The notes under the pieces were generated by a model, which saw nothing but the letters and a program-made list of their open reading frames with translations, did no database searches and was not told where the DNA came from. The translations under genes were made by a program, and so were the position numbers. 64,000 nucleotides of DNA from Sulfurimonas sp. HSL3-7 (GTDB taxonomy: Bacteria; Campylobacterota; Campylobacteria; Campylobacterales; Sulfurimonadaceae). The stretch is from positions 2,808,401-2,872,400 of the forward strand of contig NZ_CP147919.1 of assembly GCF_039645985.1 (NCBI RefSeq), read 5' to 3'. Shown here piece after piece: positions 1-8,818 of this stretch (position 1 is its first letter; each line of letters opens with the position of its first letter).

Positions 1-1
1 G

Positions 2-448
2 GCCGCAGGACTCGCTATGCCTGCGGAGCATATAGCTGCCTTCAAAGAGGGCATCAATGCCACAGCATCCAAAATAGACGAAAAGGACTATGTACCGCAG
101 GAAGAGCTTATCGGTGAGCTCTCGCCTTATGCGATCAACCATAATCTTCTGCAGCTTCTTGATGCCTACGAACCTTTCGGCGAAGCCAATCCCCGTCCCC
201 GTTTTCTGGCGAACGAAGCTTACATCGTCAGTGTAAACTATATGGGCAAAGAGCGGGACCACAGCCGTATCGGTATTCAGCTTGAAGGGGGTGTTGATCG
301 GCATGATCTCATTGCCTTCAAGCAGCGATACCAGATGCCGGCACACCGCAGGATCTCCTGCAGCTATACCATCAGCAAAAATGAGTGGAATGGCAAGGTC
401 TCTCTACAGCTGATGCTGGATAAGCTGTATGATGGAGTATCAGAATGA
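2..448 (+). CDS. recJ: Single-stranded-DNA exonuclease RecJ, C-terminal part (5' end outside window)
   Basis: The reading frame is open from base 2, so this is the 3' part of a longer gene; the ATG at 17 is internal. The first residues (AAGLAMPAEHIAAF) match the end of the RecJ DHHA1 domain (HKKAAGL-like motif). The remainder, with 'LDAYEPFGEANPRPRF', is the OB-fold/C-terminal domain of RecJ. RecJ is the 5'-3' ssDNA exonuclease of recombination and mismatch repair and acts in the cytoplasm. Its last codons overlap the next small gene by 4 nt (ATGA), so the two are probably translationally coupled. Confidence 0.9.
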   Translation, partial: AAGLAMPAEHIAAFKEGINATASKIDEKDYVPQEELIGELSPYAINHNLLQLLDAYEPFGEANPRPRFLANEAYIVSVNYMGKERDHSRIGIQLEGGVDRHDLIAFKQRYQMPAHRRISCSYTISKNEWNGKVSLQLMLDKLYDGVSE

Positions 449-657
449 AAAAAGAGCTGTTGATCTATCTTCTTACCGTTGTGGTTTCTGCTCTGATAAT
501 GCACCCGGACCTGCTCTCAACACCGTTGATACGATTCGATACGATGGCTAACCGCGCAAACTACTATCATCCCTTTCTCTTTGGATTGGGTGTCTATCTG
601 ATGATCGGGATAGTCCGCCTGATTGTTGTCGGACTCAAGAAGATTATGAAGAGATGA
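445..657 (+). CDS. Small two-helix membrane protein, function unknown
   Basis: Encodes 70 residues with two hydrophobic stretches (about residues 4-20 and 46-63) and a basic tail (LKKIMKR), suggesting an inner-membrane protein with the C-terminus inside. It starts inside the recJ stop region (4-nt overlap), so it is co-transcribed and coupled with recJ. No family is recognised. The gene is followed by a hairpin and a convergent gene, which closes the operon. Confidence 0.7.
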   Translation: MKKELLIYLLTVVVSALIMHPDLLSTPLIRFDTMANRANYYHPFLFGLGVYLMIGIVRLIVVGLKKIMKR

Positions 658-673
658 CCGGGCAAACGCCCGG
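658..673. terminator. Bidirectional hairpin between convergent genes
   Basis: CCGGGC-AAAC-GCCCGG forms a perfect 6-bp GC stem in the 21-nt gap between the stop of the small membrane protein (657) and the stop of the YeiH-family gene (679). There is no strong T-run on either side, so termination efficiency is uncertain. Confidence 0.6.
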
Positions 674-678
674 CAGTA

Positions 679-1779
679 TTAAAAGGTGGCGACCACCCAC
701 TGTGTGATGAAGAAACCGCCGACAACAAGCCACAGGAACATACCCCCAGCCGTATAGATCGGCGCAAGACCCAAACCTTTGAACTTTGCGAAACGGGTTC
801 CCATTCCCAATGCCGTCATCGCCATTGTCAACAAGAAGGTATCGACAACATTGATATTATCGATCACGTTTTTGATCATCATAGCCGTATCTTCCGGTGC
901 ACTCAACGTATACCCGTGGATCAGTGAGTTCACCCCGGCCATACCGATAAAATAGACTGCAAACCACGGAATGACAAGTTTGAGCTTCCCTGTCTCACCG
1001 CCGGTGCGTTTAGCCGCATAACTCAAAAAGAGCCCCAAAACGATCAGCATCGGTGCGATCATAATGACCCTTGTCATCTTTACAATGACGGCTGTGTTTG
1101 CCATGCTCTGCTCCGCTCCGGGAACCGATGCCGGTACGGCAACGACCTGTGCTACCTCATGGATCGTTCCGCCCACATAGATACCGAACGTTGACGGACT
1201 CATGTGCAGAATGCCGGTTGCCGGCTCAATGATCACGGAATAAAGGACCGGATACAAAAACATCGAAATCGTACCGAAAAGGACCACCATCGAGACGGCG
1301 ATCGCTGTTTTATGCTCTTCGGCCTTAAGGACAGGCTCCGTTGCCAAAACGGCTGCAGCACCACATACAGAAGCACCCGAAGCATTCAAAATCGAAGTGT
1401 CACGGTCCATCTTGAAGATCTTCTGTCCCAGCCATATCCCGATGATCATCGTTGACGAAAGCATTAAAAGTGAGACCATGAAACCCTGGATCCCTACCTC
1501 TGCGATCTGCTGAAAGGTAATTCGAAACCCGTAAAACACAATCGCAAAACGGAGAATCTTCTTACCTGAAAAAACGATACCCGATTCCCATGCACTCGGA
1601 AAGTGGTTGTGAAGCGTATTCGCATAAAAAATACCGATCACGATCCCTACGACCAGCGGCGAAATCCCTAAACTTTGTACGGGTGCCAATTCGGCAATAT
1701 AGGTTGCCGCAGCAGCCACCAAGGCGACAAAAATGATACCGTTGATCGTACCGCCACGTTTCTCTTTCGTAAATGGCAT
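679..1779 (-). CDS. YeiH/UPF0324 family putative sulfate-type exporter, integral membrane protein
   Basis: Encodes 366 residues with about ten hydrophobic helices over the whole length. The 'NASGASVCGAAAVLATEPV' segment and the 'GTIHEVAQVVA' motif are typical of the YeiH/UPF0324 (Cons_hypoth698) family, usually annotated as putative sulfate exporters; the real substrate is not established. The length agrees with the family (about 330-370). The start is supported by AAAGGA 5 nt upstream of the ATG. It is transcribed alone, convergent with the recJ operon. In sulfur-oxidising Campylobacterota a sulfur-anion exporter would fit, but that is inference. Confidence 0.85.
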   Translation of the reverse strand: MPFTKEKRGGTINGIIFVALVAAAATYIAELAPVQSLGISPLVVGIVIGIFYANTLHNHFPSAWESGIVFSGKKILRFAIVFYGFRITFQQIAEVGIQGFMVSLLMLSSTMIIGIWLGQKIFKMDRDTSILNASGASVCGAAAVLATEPVLKAEEHKTAIAVSMVVLFGTISMFLYPVLYSVIIEPATGILHMSPSTFGIYVGGTIHEVAQVVAVPASVPGAEQSMANTAVIVKMTRVIMIAPMLIVLGLFLSYAAKRTGGETGKLKLVIPWFAVYFIGMAGVNSLIHGYTLSAPEDTAMMIKNVIDNINVVDTFLLTMAMTALGMGTRFAKFKGLGLAPIYTAGGMFLWLVVGGFFITQWVVATF

Positions 1780-1856
1780 ACCTATCCTTTAAATTTTTTT
1801 CATATTATAAGATAATTATAGTTGATCTATGAAATCAAATAAAGATTTTATAATAT

Positions 1857-3023
1857 TCAGTTTTTCTTGTTATCTTCTTCATCGCCTTTTATCATCACGG
1901 CATCATCCAAAGAGCCGGCACCGATCTTTTTCTGATACTCGACACTTGTTGTAAACATCAGGCGCAGATTGGTAGGGTGTGTCGCGTTTATGTAAGCCGT
2001 CTCTTCGCTTATCTTCCCTTCCAGTGTTAAATAAAACAGTGAATTGTCCATAGGTATGGAACCGAAACTGTTGTGATCAGTCGTCATTGCATCTAAAAGC
2101 TCTGCCTCGCGCGAAGAAGCAATCAATTGCTGTGTGCGCGAACTTTTAAACATCAGCTCTACCGCTGGGATAAGGTTATCCTTAACATCGCGCAGCATAC
2201 GCTGCGATATCACCACTTCAAGGTTTTCAGCCAGATCCATACGCACACGCTCCTGCTCTTCTTTCGGAAAGATTGCTAAAAGTCGGTCTATCGTCTCTTT
2301 AGCATCCAGAGTATGCAGGGTGGTAAAGACAAGGTGGCCGGTATTAACCGCCTGCAGGACATTTCTGGCTGTTTCCAGATCACGAAGTTCCCCGACAATA
2401 ATGATATCCGGATCCTCACGCAGCGCGGAACGCAATGCTGTACCAAAATCAGCAGCATGCTGTCCGATACTTCGCTGTTCAATAACACATTTGTCGTCAT
2501 CATACACATATTCTATAGGATCTTCAATCGTAATGACATGCCGATGACTCTGTCGGTTAATATCTTCTACGATCGAAGCGAGTGTCGTTGACTTGCCGCA
2601 TCCTGTTGTCCCGGTGACCAGGACAAGTCCCCGCTGTAGTTGAGATATGCGAGAAAGTGCACTTGGAAGATTCAGCTGTTCAAACGATTTGATCTGATGC
2701 GGGATCAATCGTAAAACGATCGCAATCCCTTTAAGCTGATAATAGAGGTTGACCCGGAAACGGTGCTTTTCGTCCAGTATGTAGATAGTATCGTAGGCAT
2801 AATCCCGTTTAAACTTATCCATATCTTTATCTAGAAGGTACTCAACAATACGGTCAACGTCGTCACTGCTGACTGATTCGATGCCAAGAGGTATGATTGA
2901 GCCCTTTATACGGGCACGGATAACACTGTTACTTTTAATGTGAAGATCGGTTCCCTCTTTTTCTATCAACTTTTCCAAATATCTATTGAAAATTTCGATC
3001 GCATCATCACTGTTTATCTGCAT
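1857..3023 (-). CDS. PilT/PilU-like type IV pilus retraction ATPase
   Basis: Secretion-type hexameric ATPase of the GspE/PilT superfamily. With the chosen start, Walker A (GTTGCGKST) is at residues 138-146, the Walker B-like 'DIIIVGELRD' near 206-215 and the His box 'GHLVFTTLHT' at 229-238. An N-terminal PAS-like domain ('EKEGTDLHIKSNS') precedes it, and there is no GspE-type zinc domain. The open frame reaches 3101, but the ATG at 3023 has GAAGGA 7 nt upstream and matches usual PilT starts, giving 388 residues. PilT depolymerises pilin fibres for twitching. No pilin, pilC or pilB gene is nearby, so it works with genes elsewhere or has another motor role. Confidence 0.85.
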   Translation of the reverse strand: MQINSDDAIEIFNRYLEKLIEKEGTDLHIKSNSVIRARIKGSIIPLGIESVSSDDVDRIVEYLLDKDMDKFKRDYAYDTIYILDEKHRFRVNLYYQLKGIAIVLRLIPHQIKSFEQLNLPSALSRISQLQRGLVLVTGTTGCGKSTTLASIVEDINRQSHRHVITIEDPIEYVYDDDKCVIEQRSIGQHAADFGTALRSALREDPDIIIVGELRDLETARNVLQAVNTGHLVFTTLHTLDAKETIDRLLAIFPKEEQERVRMDLAENLEVVISQRMLRDVKDNLIPAVELMFKSSRTQQLIASSREAELLDAMTTDHNSFGSIPMDNSLFYLTLEGKISEETAYINATHPTNLRLMFTTSVEYQKKIGAGSLDDAVMIKGDEEDNKKN

Positions 3024-3125
3024 TGGAAAATCCTTCATCCGATTTATTATTGTATTCATTATAACAAAAGAGGTGCAAAAAGAAGGTGTAAAGGAGGGCA
3101 CCTGTAGTGCCCGGGAAAGAGGGGT

Positions 3126-5240
3126 TTAGCTTACAAAGACGTTTGGAACGATAAGCGGATATTTTTTCATTTTACGGTAGATATGTTTACGCACCACGGC
3201 GCGCAGATCATTTTCCATCGCTTTCGCATTTTCGATAAGGCCAGGTTTGAGATTGACCAGGAAGTGTTCGAGTACATCCTCCATTTCCTGAGCAAAAGCT
3301 TTATCCTGCTTATCCGGTACAATACCAAAACTGGTGACACGAGGTTTGGAGATCAGTCGAGAGTCAGATTGTGAGACCTGTGCAATGATCATGACCATAC
3401 CGTCGCTTGCCATCTTCTGACGATCGACAACAACATCATCAGCGATCATATGGTTGTTTTGGTTGTCGATATAGGTCTTGCCTGATTTGACTGTTTTTGC
3501 TTTGCGCATATATTTCGGTGTCACTTCGATCGTATCACCGTCACCCATCAGCAGGATATTGCGCTCAGGTATGCCACACTGCATTGCCGTCTCTTTATGG
3601 CGCATTACGTGGTTGTACTCACCGTGGATCGGCATAAAGAACTTTGGCTGGACCAGGCGAAGAAGCAGCTTCTGCTCTTCGATGCTGGCATGACCGGAAA
3701 CGTGAAGGTCACGGTCGCGGGCGATACGTGCACCTGCTTTTTCCAAGTGGTTCATCATCTGAGAAATACCGCCTTCATTACCCGGAATCGCACGTGAAGA
3801 GAGGATCACCAGGTCTGTCGGCTTGATCTTGATATGACGGTGCTCGCCGATCGCCGTTCTAAAGAGTGCCGAGTTCTCTTCACCCTGTGAACCTGTTGTA
3901 ATGATAAGGACTTCTTTGTCATTCATGCGGCTGACATCATCCGCATCAACAAAGATGTTTTTCGGGAACTCGAGATATTTGTACTGCATCGCCACTTCAA
4001 GGTTGCGCTCCATAGAGCGTCCGATAACACAGACCTTTCGGCCGTATTTGATACCGTACTGGATCGCCTGCTGAAGACGGTGGATGTTCGAACTAAACGT
4101 TGAAAGGATAATACGTCCCTCCGCTTTTGCGAAGACACGGTCAAGCGCCGGTGCAACAGAAAGCTCACTCGGTGTTATCTCTTTGTTATACGAGTTAGTC
4201 GAGTCTGATAACAGACACAGAACACCCTTCTCGCCATAATAGGCATAACGGTGAAGATCGGTCGTATAGCCGTCTATCGGCGTATGGTCGATCTTGAAGT
4301 CACCTGTATGGATGACCGTACCGGCAGCCGTCGTGATCGCTACCGATGATGAGTCGATGATGGAGTGGGTAATGTGCATCCACTCGATCTCGAAATCGTT
4401 TCCTATCTTGTAGACCTTGCGTTTTTCGATCGGTCTGAAGAAACGGCGGGCATCTTTGAGGTTGTGCTCATCAAATTTATTGCCGATCATCGCAAGCGGC
4501 ATCGCTGTTCCGTAAATAGGGAACTGCATCTCTTTGAAAAGGTATGGTACGGCACCGATATGGTCCTCGTGTGCGTGGGTGATGATGACAGCGACGATCT
4601 TGTTCTTAATCTCTCTGACATAAGAAAAGTCAGGGACCAGGATATCGACACCGTGCATCGTCTCATCCGGGAAACTCATCCCGACATCGATCAGTATCGC
4701 TTCGTTGTCCGTCTCCATCACCATCATGTTTCCGCCGATCTCACCGAGACCGCCAAGCGGTGTAATACGTACTTTGGCAGTCGCATTGAGGTCGAGCTTG
4801 TTGTGCGGGTTCAGACGCTCGCGTTGTACCTCTTGGTTGCGCATCGCACAATCGAGAAGAGCCTGATCCGTAGGAGCAGGTGCATGGCGGCGGCGGTTGC
4901 GGTTTTTATTGCCGCCGCTGCTGCTACTGCCCTGACGGTTTTGGGCACTTCCGCCCTGACGGTTTTGATTTGGGCGATTGCCCTTGCTGCGGTTTGGACG
5001 GTTGCGGTTGCGACTCTGATCGCTGTTGCCATCCACCTCTTTTGCAGCCGGCTTGCGGTTGCCGTCAACCTCTTTTTCAGGTGCAACGCGATTACCGTCT
5101 ACTGCTTTCGGCTCACGTGGCTGACGGTTCCCGCTGCGGCTGCGGTTACGGTTTGGGTTATTACGCGGACGATTAGGACGAGTACTTCTTTTCTCGCCTT
5201 GTTCTTCGCTCTTTGGAGCGTTGTTTTGTGAATCTGACAT
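3126..5240 (-). CDS. rnj: Ribonuclease J
   Basis: Metallo-beta-lactamase/beta-CASP ribonuclease of 704 residues. The zinc motif HAHEDH lies at residues 222-227, followed by the beta-CASP segment with 'STFSSNIHRLQQ' and the late 'HVSGHAS' motif. Residues 1-150 are a low-complexity, Arg/Asn/Gly-rich extension with three VDGN[RS] repeats near 47-74. Helicobacter pylori RNase J also carries a long N-terminal extension, important for its activity and for partnering RNA helicase RhpA. RNase J combines endonuclease and 5'-3' exonuclease activity and dominates mRNA decay in this phylum, which lacks RNase E. The start ATG is preceded by AAGGA. It may share a transcript with rsmA upstream (54-nt gap). 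Confidence 0.93.
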   Translation of the reverse strand: MSDSQNNAPKSEEQGEKRSTRPNRPRNNPNRNRSRSGNRQPREPKAVDGNRVAPEKEVDGNRKPAAKEVDGNSDQSRNRNRPNRSKGNRPNQNRQGGSAQNRQGSSSSGGNKNRNRRRHAPAPTDQALLDCAMRNQEVQRERLNPHNKLDLNATAKVRITPLGGLGEIGGNMMVMETDNEAILIDVGMSFPDETMHGVDILVPDFSYVREIKNKIVAVIITHAHEDHIGAVPYLFKEMQFPIYGTAMPLAMIGNKFDEHNLKDARRFFRPIEKRKVYKIGNDFEIEWMHITHSIIDSSSVAITTAAGTVIHTGDFKIDHTPIDGYTTDLHRYAYYGEKGVLCLLSDSTNSYNKEITPSELSVAPALDRVFAKAEGRIILSTFSSNIHRLQQAIQYGIKYGRKVCVIGRSMERNLEVAMQYKYLEFPKNIFVDADDVSRMNDKEVLIITTGSQGEENSALFRTAIGEHRHIKIKPTDLVILSSRAIPGNEGGISQMMNHLEKAGARIARDRDLHVSGHASIEEQKLLLRLVQPKFFMPIHGEYNHVMRHKETAMQCGIPERNILLMGDGDTIEVTPKYMRKAKTVKSGKTYIDNQNNHMIADDVVVDRQKMASDGMVMIIAQVSQSDSRLISKPRVTSFGIVPDKQDKAFAQEMEDVLEHFLVNLKPGLIENAKAMENDLRAVVRKHIYRKMKKYPLIVPNVFVS

Positions 5241-5294
5241 TTTTATTCCTTGAATAAGCCGCTCAATATGACATTAATTACAGTCAGAGAAGCT

Positions 5295-6074
5295 TTAAAT
5301 ATTTTCTAATAATTTATACAATTGGTGATAGTCTGCTGTCGAAACCTGATGCGGTCGAATTGAAGGAGAAAGTCCCAGCTGCTCTAAAGCAGCGCGGACC
5401 TTCTCCTTGTCGTAACGTGCAGAGAGATTTTTATGAAGTGTCTTACGCGGCTGTGTAAAAGCCGTTTTGAGCATGAGTTCAAACACTTCATCATTCCGAC
5501 TGGCTGTTTTTTTAATGAGCAGAACAGCTGAGTCGACTTTCGGCGCAGGGTCAAATGCTTCCGGCGGTACATGAACCACTATCTCGGCTTCACCCACCGT
5601 CTGGGCAATGACACTTAATGCACCAAAGTTTTTCTCTCCAGGTGCGGCAGAAAACTTCTCTGCCACTTCACGCTGGATCATGACCAGTAGATTGCCGCAA
5701 TGTGGATCTGCAAGGGCCTTCAGGATGATATTTGTGGCTATGTAATAGGGCAAATTTGCCACCAGATCATAGGGTTCATCCAAAAGCTCACTCTGCCATG
5801 CCTCTAGGACATCACCACAATTGATGGTGAGCCGGCCGGTTGTGATCTCTTCTTTAAATTCACGGTTCAAGTACTGACATAAATCGGTATCGACCTCAAA
5901 AGCGACAACACTTTTGACATCCACTAAAAACTTAGTTAAATCACCTAAGCCAGGCCCAATCTCTGCAATGATATTATCATTGTTGGGCATCGCTTCGACG
6001 ATTTTGTAGAGAACACTTCTATCTTTTAAAAAATTCTGGCCAAACTTTTTTTTGGCAACATGTTCGTTATTCAT
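5295..6074 (-). CDS. rsmA: 16S rRNA (adenine1518-N6/adenine1519-N6)-dimethyltransferase RsmA (KsgA)
   Basis: SAM-dependent methyltransferase of 259 residues (usual 255-275). The start 'KKKFGQNFLKD' is the RsmA/KsgA signature, the SAM-binding loop EIGPGLGDLT is at 38-47, and the catalytic NLPYY motif is at 107-111. It dimethylates two adjacent adenosines in the 3' hairpin of 16S rRNA during late 30S assembly. A TATAAT hexamer on the minus strand (6085-6080) ends only 5 nt before the ATG, so the transcript may be leaderless or nearly so; no Shine-Dalgarno is seen. Confidence 0.95.
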   Translation of the reverse strand: MNNEHVAKKKFGQNFLKDRSVLYKIVEAMPNNDNIIAEIGPGLGDLTKFLVDVKSVVAFEVDTDLCQYLNREFKEEITTGRLTINCGDVLEAWQSELLDEPYDLVANLPYYIATNIILKALADPHCGNLLVMIQREVAEKFSAAPGEKNFGALSVIAQTVGEAEIVVHVPPEAFDPAPKVDSAVLLIKKTASRNDEVFELMLKTAFTQPRKTLHKNLSARYDKEKVRAALEQLGLSPSIRPHQVSTADYHQLYKLLENI

Positions 6075-6079
6075 AGCTC

Positions 6080-6085
6080 ATTATA
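6080..6085 (-). promoter_or_regulatory. -10 element of rsmA, very close to the start codon
   Basis: Perfect TATAAT on the minus strand, 5 nt before the rsmA ATG. Transcription would start at about the A of the ATG, predicting a leaderless mRNA. A start codon further downstream is unlikely because the N-terminus matches the family. Confidence 0.5.
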
Positions 6086-6224
6086 CTGTGACACTGCTTA
6101 TACAAAACTGATGCGATCTTGTCGAACAAGGCTGAAGCCTCTAAAACAGCGTTGCTGTCGCTATGGAGAAAGCTTTCTTTTCAATGAACCGGATGCAATA
6201 AAACCTTTCGCCGAAATCAACCGC

Positions 6225-6256
6225 TTAACATTCTTGTAACACTCTTTTGATACGCT
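6225..6256 (+). promoter_or_regulatory. 11-bp direct-repeat box and -10 upstream of the DUF2202 lipoprotein gene
   Basis: TTAACA (6225-6230) and TGTAACA (6235-6241) place TAACA at an exact 11-bp repeat, typical of OmpR/PhoB-family binding sites. Nine nt later comes a weak -10, TACGCT (6251-6256), preceded by TG, i.e. an extended -10. The box sits where a -35 would be, suggesting activator-dependent transcription. It is one of seven such sites between 6.2 and 24.9 kb. Confidence 0.7.
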
Positions 6257-6289
6257 TCCACAACTTGGTGCACAAGGGGAGAAGATCAT

Positions 6290-6973
6290 ATGAGACATAC
6301 TTTGAAAACAGGTGCCGCCCTGCTCACAATACTCTATCTTTTTACGGGGTGTGACAGTTCGACAACATCGGGAACAACAGACAGTTCCCTTCTCGGCCTC
6401 TCCGGCTACGACAAGATCGATTTGAATACCACGCAGAAAGAGTCACTGGCCTACATGTGGCACGAAGAGAAGTTGGCACACGACCTCTATCTCGCACTCA
6501 ATGCGGTTAACCCCTCTATGCCGCTGGCGATGATCCCGGTGAAATCGGAGATCATCCATATGCAGTATGTCGAAGATCTCGTCGCATGGTACGATATCGA
6601 TGTCACGAATATACCGGATTACAATACCAGCTACTCCGCAGCAGAGCTGGACGCACTGGCGCCCGGAGAGTTCGCGATGGACGAAGTCCAGAATCTCTAT
6701 AATACCCTCTATAACCTGGGCGAGGAAAACCTGACGAGTAGCCTGCAGGTAGGCTGTATAGTAGAGGTCACGGACGTCAATGATCTTAACCGCTATATCG
6801 AGCAGGCCGGAGAGAACCGGGCGCTCATAGACACCTTTGAGATTCTTCGAGCAGGCAGCTACAAACACTATTGGAAGTTCCATGATACGCTTAAAGTTAT
6901 TGATGGCATCGGATGTGCTTTTTTCCGCGACGGCGTTGACTATAACAAAACCGGCGAATACCCGGTCAACTGA
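6290..6973 (+). CDS. DUF2202 domain lipoprotein (ferritin-like helical protein)
   Basis: Encodes 227 residues with a lipoprotein signal (LFTGC, Cys21). A helical domain beginning 'LAYMWHEEKLAHDLYLAL' (residues 53-70) is the DUF2202 hallmark. Paired acidic/His residues (E59, E60, H64, then E87 and H90 in 'SEIIHMQYVEDL') resemble a ferritin-like di-metal four-helix bundle; metal binding is inferred. The start is supported by a GGAG 8 nt upstream. It lies upstream of, and shares a predicted operator type with, the response regulator at 7121, so it is probably a periplasmic output of that system. No experimental function is known to me for the family. Confidence 0.75.
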   Translation: MRHTLKTGAALLTILYLFTGCDSSTTSGTTDSSLLGLSGYDKIDLNTTQKESLAYMWHEEKLAHDLYLALNAVNPSMPLAMIPVKSEIIHMQYVEDLVAWYDIDVTNIPDYNTSYSAAELDALAPGEFAMDEVQNLYNTLYNLGEENLTSSLQVGCIVEVTDVNDLNRYIEQAGENRALIDTFEILRAGSYKHYWKFHDTLKVIDGIGCAFFRDGVDYNKTGEYPVN

Positions 6974-7007
6974 TGACCACCGTCTCCCTCTAAAAAATTC
7001 GCCGCTC

Positions 7008-7039
7008 TTAACGATACGTTAACACCCTTGCGGCATTAT
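7008..7039 (+). promoter_or_regulatory. 11-bp direct-repeat box and -10 upstream of response regulator gene 1
   Basis: TTAACG (7008-7013) and TTAACA (7019-7024) are repeated at 11 bp; after 9 nt follows the -10-like CATTAT (7034-7039). It has the same geometry as the other six boxes, suggesting autoregulation of this two-component system or cross-control by its paralogue. Confidence 0.7.
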
Positions 7040-7120
7040 TGCTTCGGCCGAAGTCTACAATCTACCTAAACCTGATTTTGCTACACTTTGGCCTATTCAA
7101 TACCTCTGAAAAGGCATATG

Positions 7121-7774
7121 ATGGTACGATTGCTACTAGTCGAAGATGACAAGGATCTGGCCGAGACCCTTGTCGAACTGTTGGAGCTCGAGGGCTTTGA
7201 TATCTGCTGGGTCGGTGACGGCGAGGCGGCGCTTGATGCCACACTAGGCCACACTTACGACCTGCTTCTACTCGATGTCAACGTCCCTTTTGTCAACGGT
7301 TTCGAGCTCCTTCACGGGCTCCGTGAGAGCGGTGACGAAACCCCGGCCATCTTTATCACCGCTATGAACGATATCGCCTCGCTTTCGCAAGGATTTGAAG
7401 TCGGTGCAGATGACTACATCAAAAAGCCCTTTGATTTTGACGAACTTACCGTGCGTATCTATTCGCTTATACGCAAACGCCTCAAGATCAAAAACAACAC
7501 CATCACTGCCGGCAGTTTTCACTTCCACATCGATAGCAATGAACTCTACAAGGACAACAACTTTATGCCTCTTACCCCTGCCGAACGGAGATTGGCCGCT
7601 CTGCTCTTCAAGCATATGAATACGACCCTCTCCAAAGAGACCATATTGCTTGAACTTTCCGAGGGTGAAGAGGCCAGCGAAGGCGCCTTGCGCGTACACA
7701 TTAACAAGCTGCGCAAAACAGGACTTCCTATTCAGACCATTAAAGGGACAGGATACCGTCTTGCATCAGCATGA
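7121..7774 (+). CDS. OmpR/PhoB-family DNA-binding response regulator (two-component system 1)
   Basis: Encodes 217 residues. The receiver domain (about 1-118) has the acidic pair D9/D10, phospho-acceptor D52 in 'LLLLDVNVP', T80 and the conserved Lys in 'DDYIKKPF'. A winged-helix trans_reg_C domain (about 125-215) ends 'IKGTGYRLA'. The frame is open from an upstream TTG, but ATG 7121 with AAGG 6 nt upstream gives the canonical MVRLLLVEDD start. It overlaps the sensor kinase by 14 nt, with the kinase starting at a TTG. It is a close paralogue in layout of the regulator at 23113. Predicted to bind the 11-bp repeats described around it; the signal is unknown. Confidence 0.93.
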   Translation: MVRLLLVEDDKDLAETLVELLELEGFDICWVGDGEAALDATLGHTYDLLLLDVNVPFVNGFELLHGLRESGDETPAIFITAMNDIASLSQGFEVGADDYIKKPFDFDELTVRIYSLIRKRLKIKNNTITAGSFHFHIDSNELYKDNNFMPLTPAERRLAALLFKHMNTTLSKETILLELSEGEEASEGALRVHINKLRKTGLPIQTIKGTGYRLASA

Positions 7775-8816
7775 AAAACGGTCATTCTGGAAGATTTTTC
7801 TGGCCTATTTCGGCAGTGTCGCCCTGTTGATCCTGCTTGCCGGACACTTCTACTACAAAGAACAGTACCAGCAGCGTATCAAAGACGAACACTTCGCCAT
7901 CATCGAATATGCCAGACATCTCAAAATGAACGAACCGATCGTTTCGGCGGACATCACCCATGAGATCGTCAAAAAAGAGATCAAGCATTTTTCTATGGAC
8001 ACCCTGATCATCAAAGAGAACTACTTTGAGAAGTATATCCCCAATAACTGGCATGAAAGTTATCTCTATATCAAAAAAGACACGCGCCGTTTCAAGGAAC
8101 ATATTAGCGCATTGAAGCAGCAGATCATCGTTGTACAGCTCTTGCTGCTTTCGCTTTTTGCCCTGATCAGTCTGCTACTGACCAATTCGGCGCTGCGCCC
8201 GATGAAGGAGATGATCTTCAGGCTCGACAAGTTCACCAAAGACCTGATTCACGACCTCAACACCCCGCTTACCACCATCAAGCTCAATCTCAAGCTGCTT
8301 GAAAAAGATGCCGCATACCCTGAGAACAAGGCGCTCAAACGGATCGGTAAAAGTGCCTACGAGATCTCGGAACTGCATCAGAATCTCACAGTATTGCTTG
8401 AAGAGGACACGTTCCTGCTTGAAGAGATCGATGTATGCACGATCGCAGCCGAGCTTCTCTGCGATTATGAAGCGATCTATCCCGCACTGCGGTTTAAAAC
8501 AGCGTGTAGCGCCTTAAAAAGCAACCTCAACGAAACCGCCCTGAAACAGATCCTGCACAATCTTCTCTCCAATGCCTGCCGATACAACAGAGAAAATGGC
8601 CATATCAATATTTGGAATAAGGGTAAAACGCTCTACATCCAGGACAGCGGTACCGGCATCACAAATCCCGAACGTATCTTTGAGCGCAACTACTCCGAGC
8701 AGAGCAGCAGCGGCATCGGTCTGGACATCGTCAAACGTCTCTGCGATGCGATGAAAATCAAAATAAGCGTAGACTCATCTGCCAACGGGACGACGATCTC
8801 ACTGACCTTCAGTTGA
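7761..8816 (+). CDS. Sensor histidine kinase (two-component system 1)
   Basis: Encodes 351 residues from a TTG start that has AGGA 7 nt upstream and overlaps the regulator gene by 14 nt. TM1 is about residues 11-30, a periplasmic sensor of about 90 residues follows, and TM2 is about 121-141. The dimerisation/phosphoacceptor helix contains H164 in 'DLIHDLNTPL'. The HATPase domain shows 'LSNACRYN' (N box), 'DSGTGI' (G1) and 'SSGIGLDIV' (G2). No HAMP domain is obvious; the second helix runs almost directly into the H-box region. The periplasmic domain has no recognisable fold. The gene converges on the tonB-like gene, with 2 nt between stops. Confidence 0.92.
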   Translation: MHQHEKRSFWKIFLAYFGSVALLILLAGHFYYKEQYQQRIKDEHFAIIEYARHLKMNEPIVSADITHEIVKKEIKHFSMDTLIIKENYFEKYIPNNWHESYLYIKKDTRRFKEHISALKQQIIVVQLLLLSLFALISLLLTNSALRPMKEMIFRLDKFTKDLIHDLNTPLTTIKLNLKLLEKDAAYPENKALKRIGKSAYEISELHQNLTVLLEEDTFLLEEIDVCTIAAELLCDYEAIYPALRFKTACSALKSNLNETALKQILHNLLSNACRYNRENGHINIWNKGKTLYIQDSGTGITNPERIFERNYSEQSSSGIGLDIVKRLCDAMKIKISVDSSANGTTISLTFS

Positions 8817-8818
8817 TC

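Noticed and set aside
3183..5176. Several short frames within RNase J on either strand
   Set aside because: All overlap the supported RNase J frame and show no independent signals.
4365..5231. Plus-strand open frame (288 codons) opposite the RNase J N-terminus
   Set aside because: Arises from the repetitive codons of the basic extension on the other strand; no start signals.
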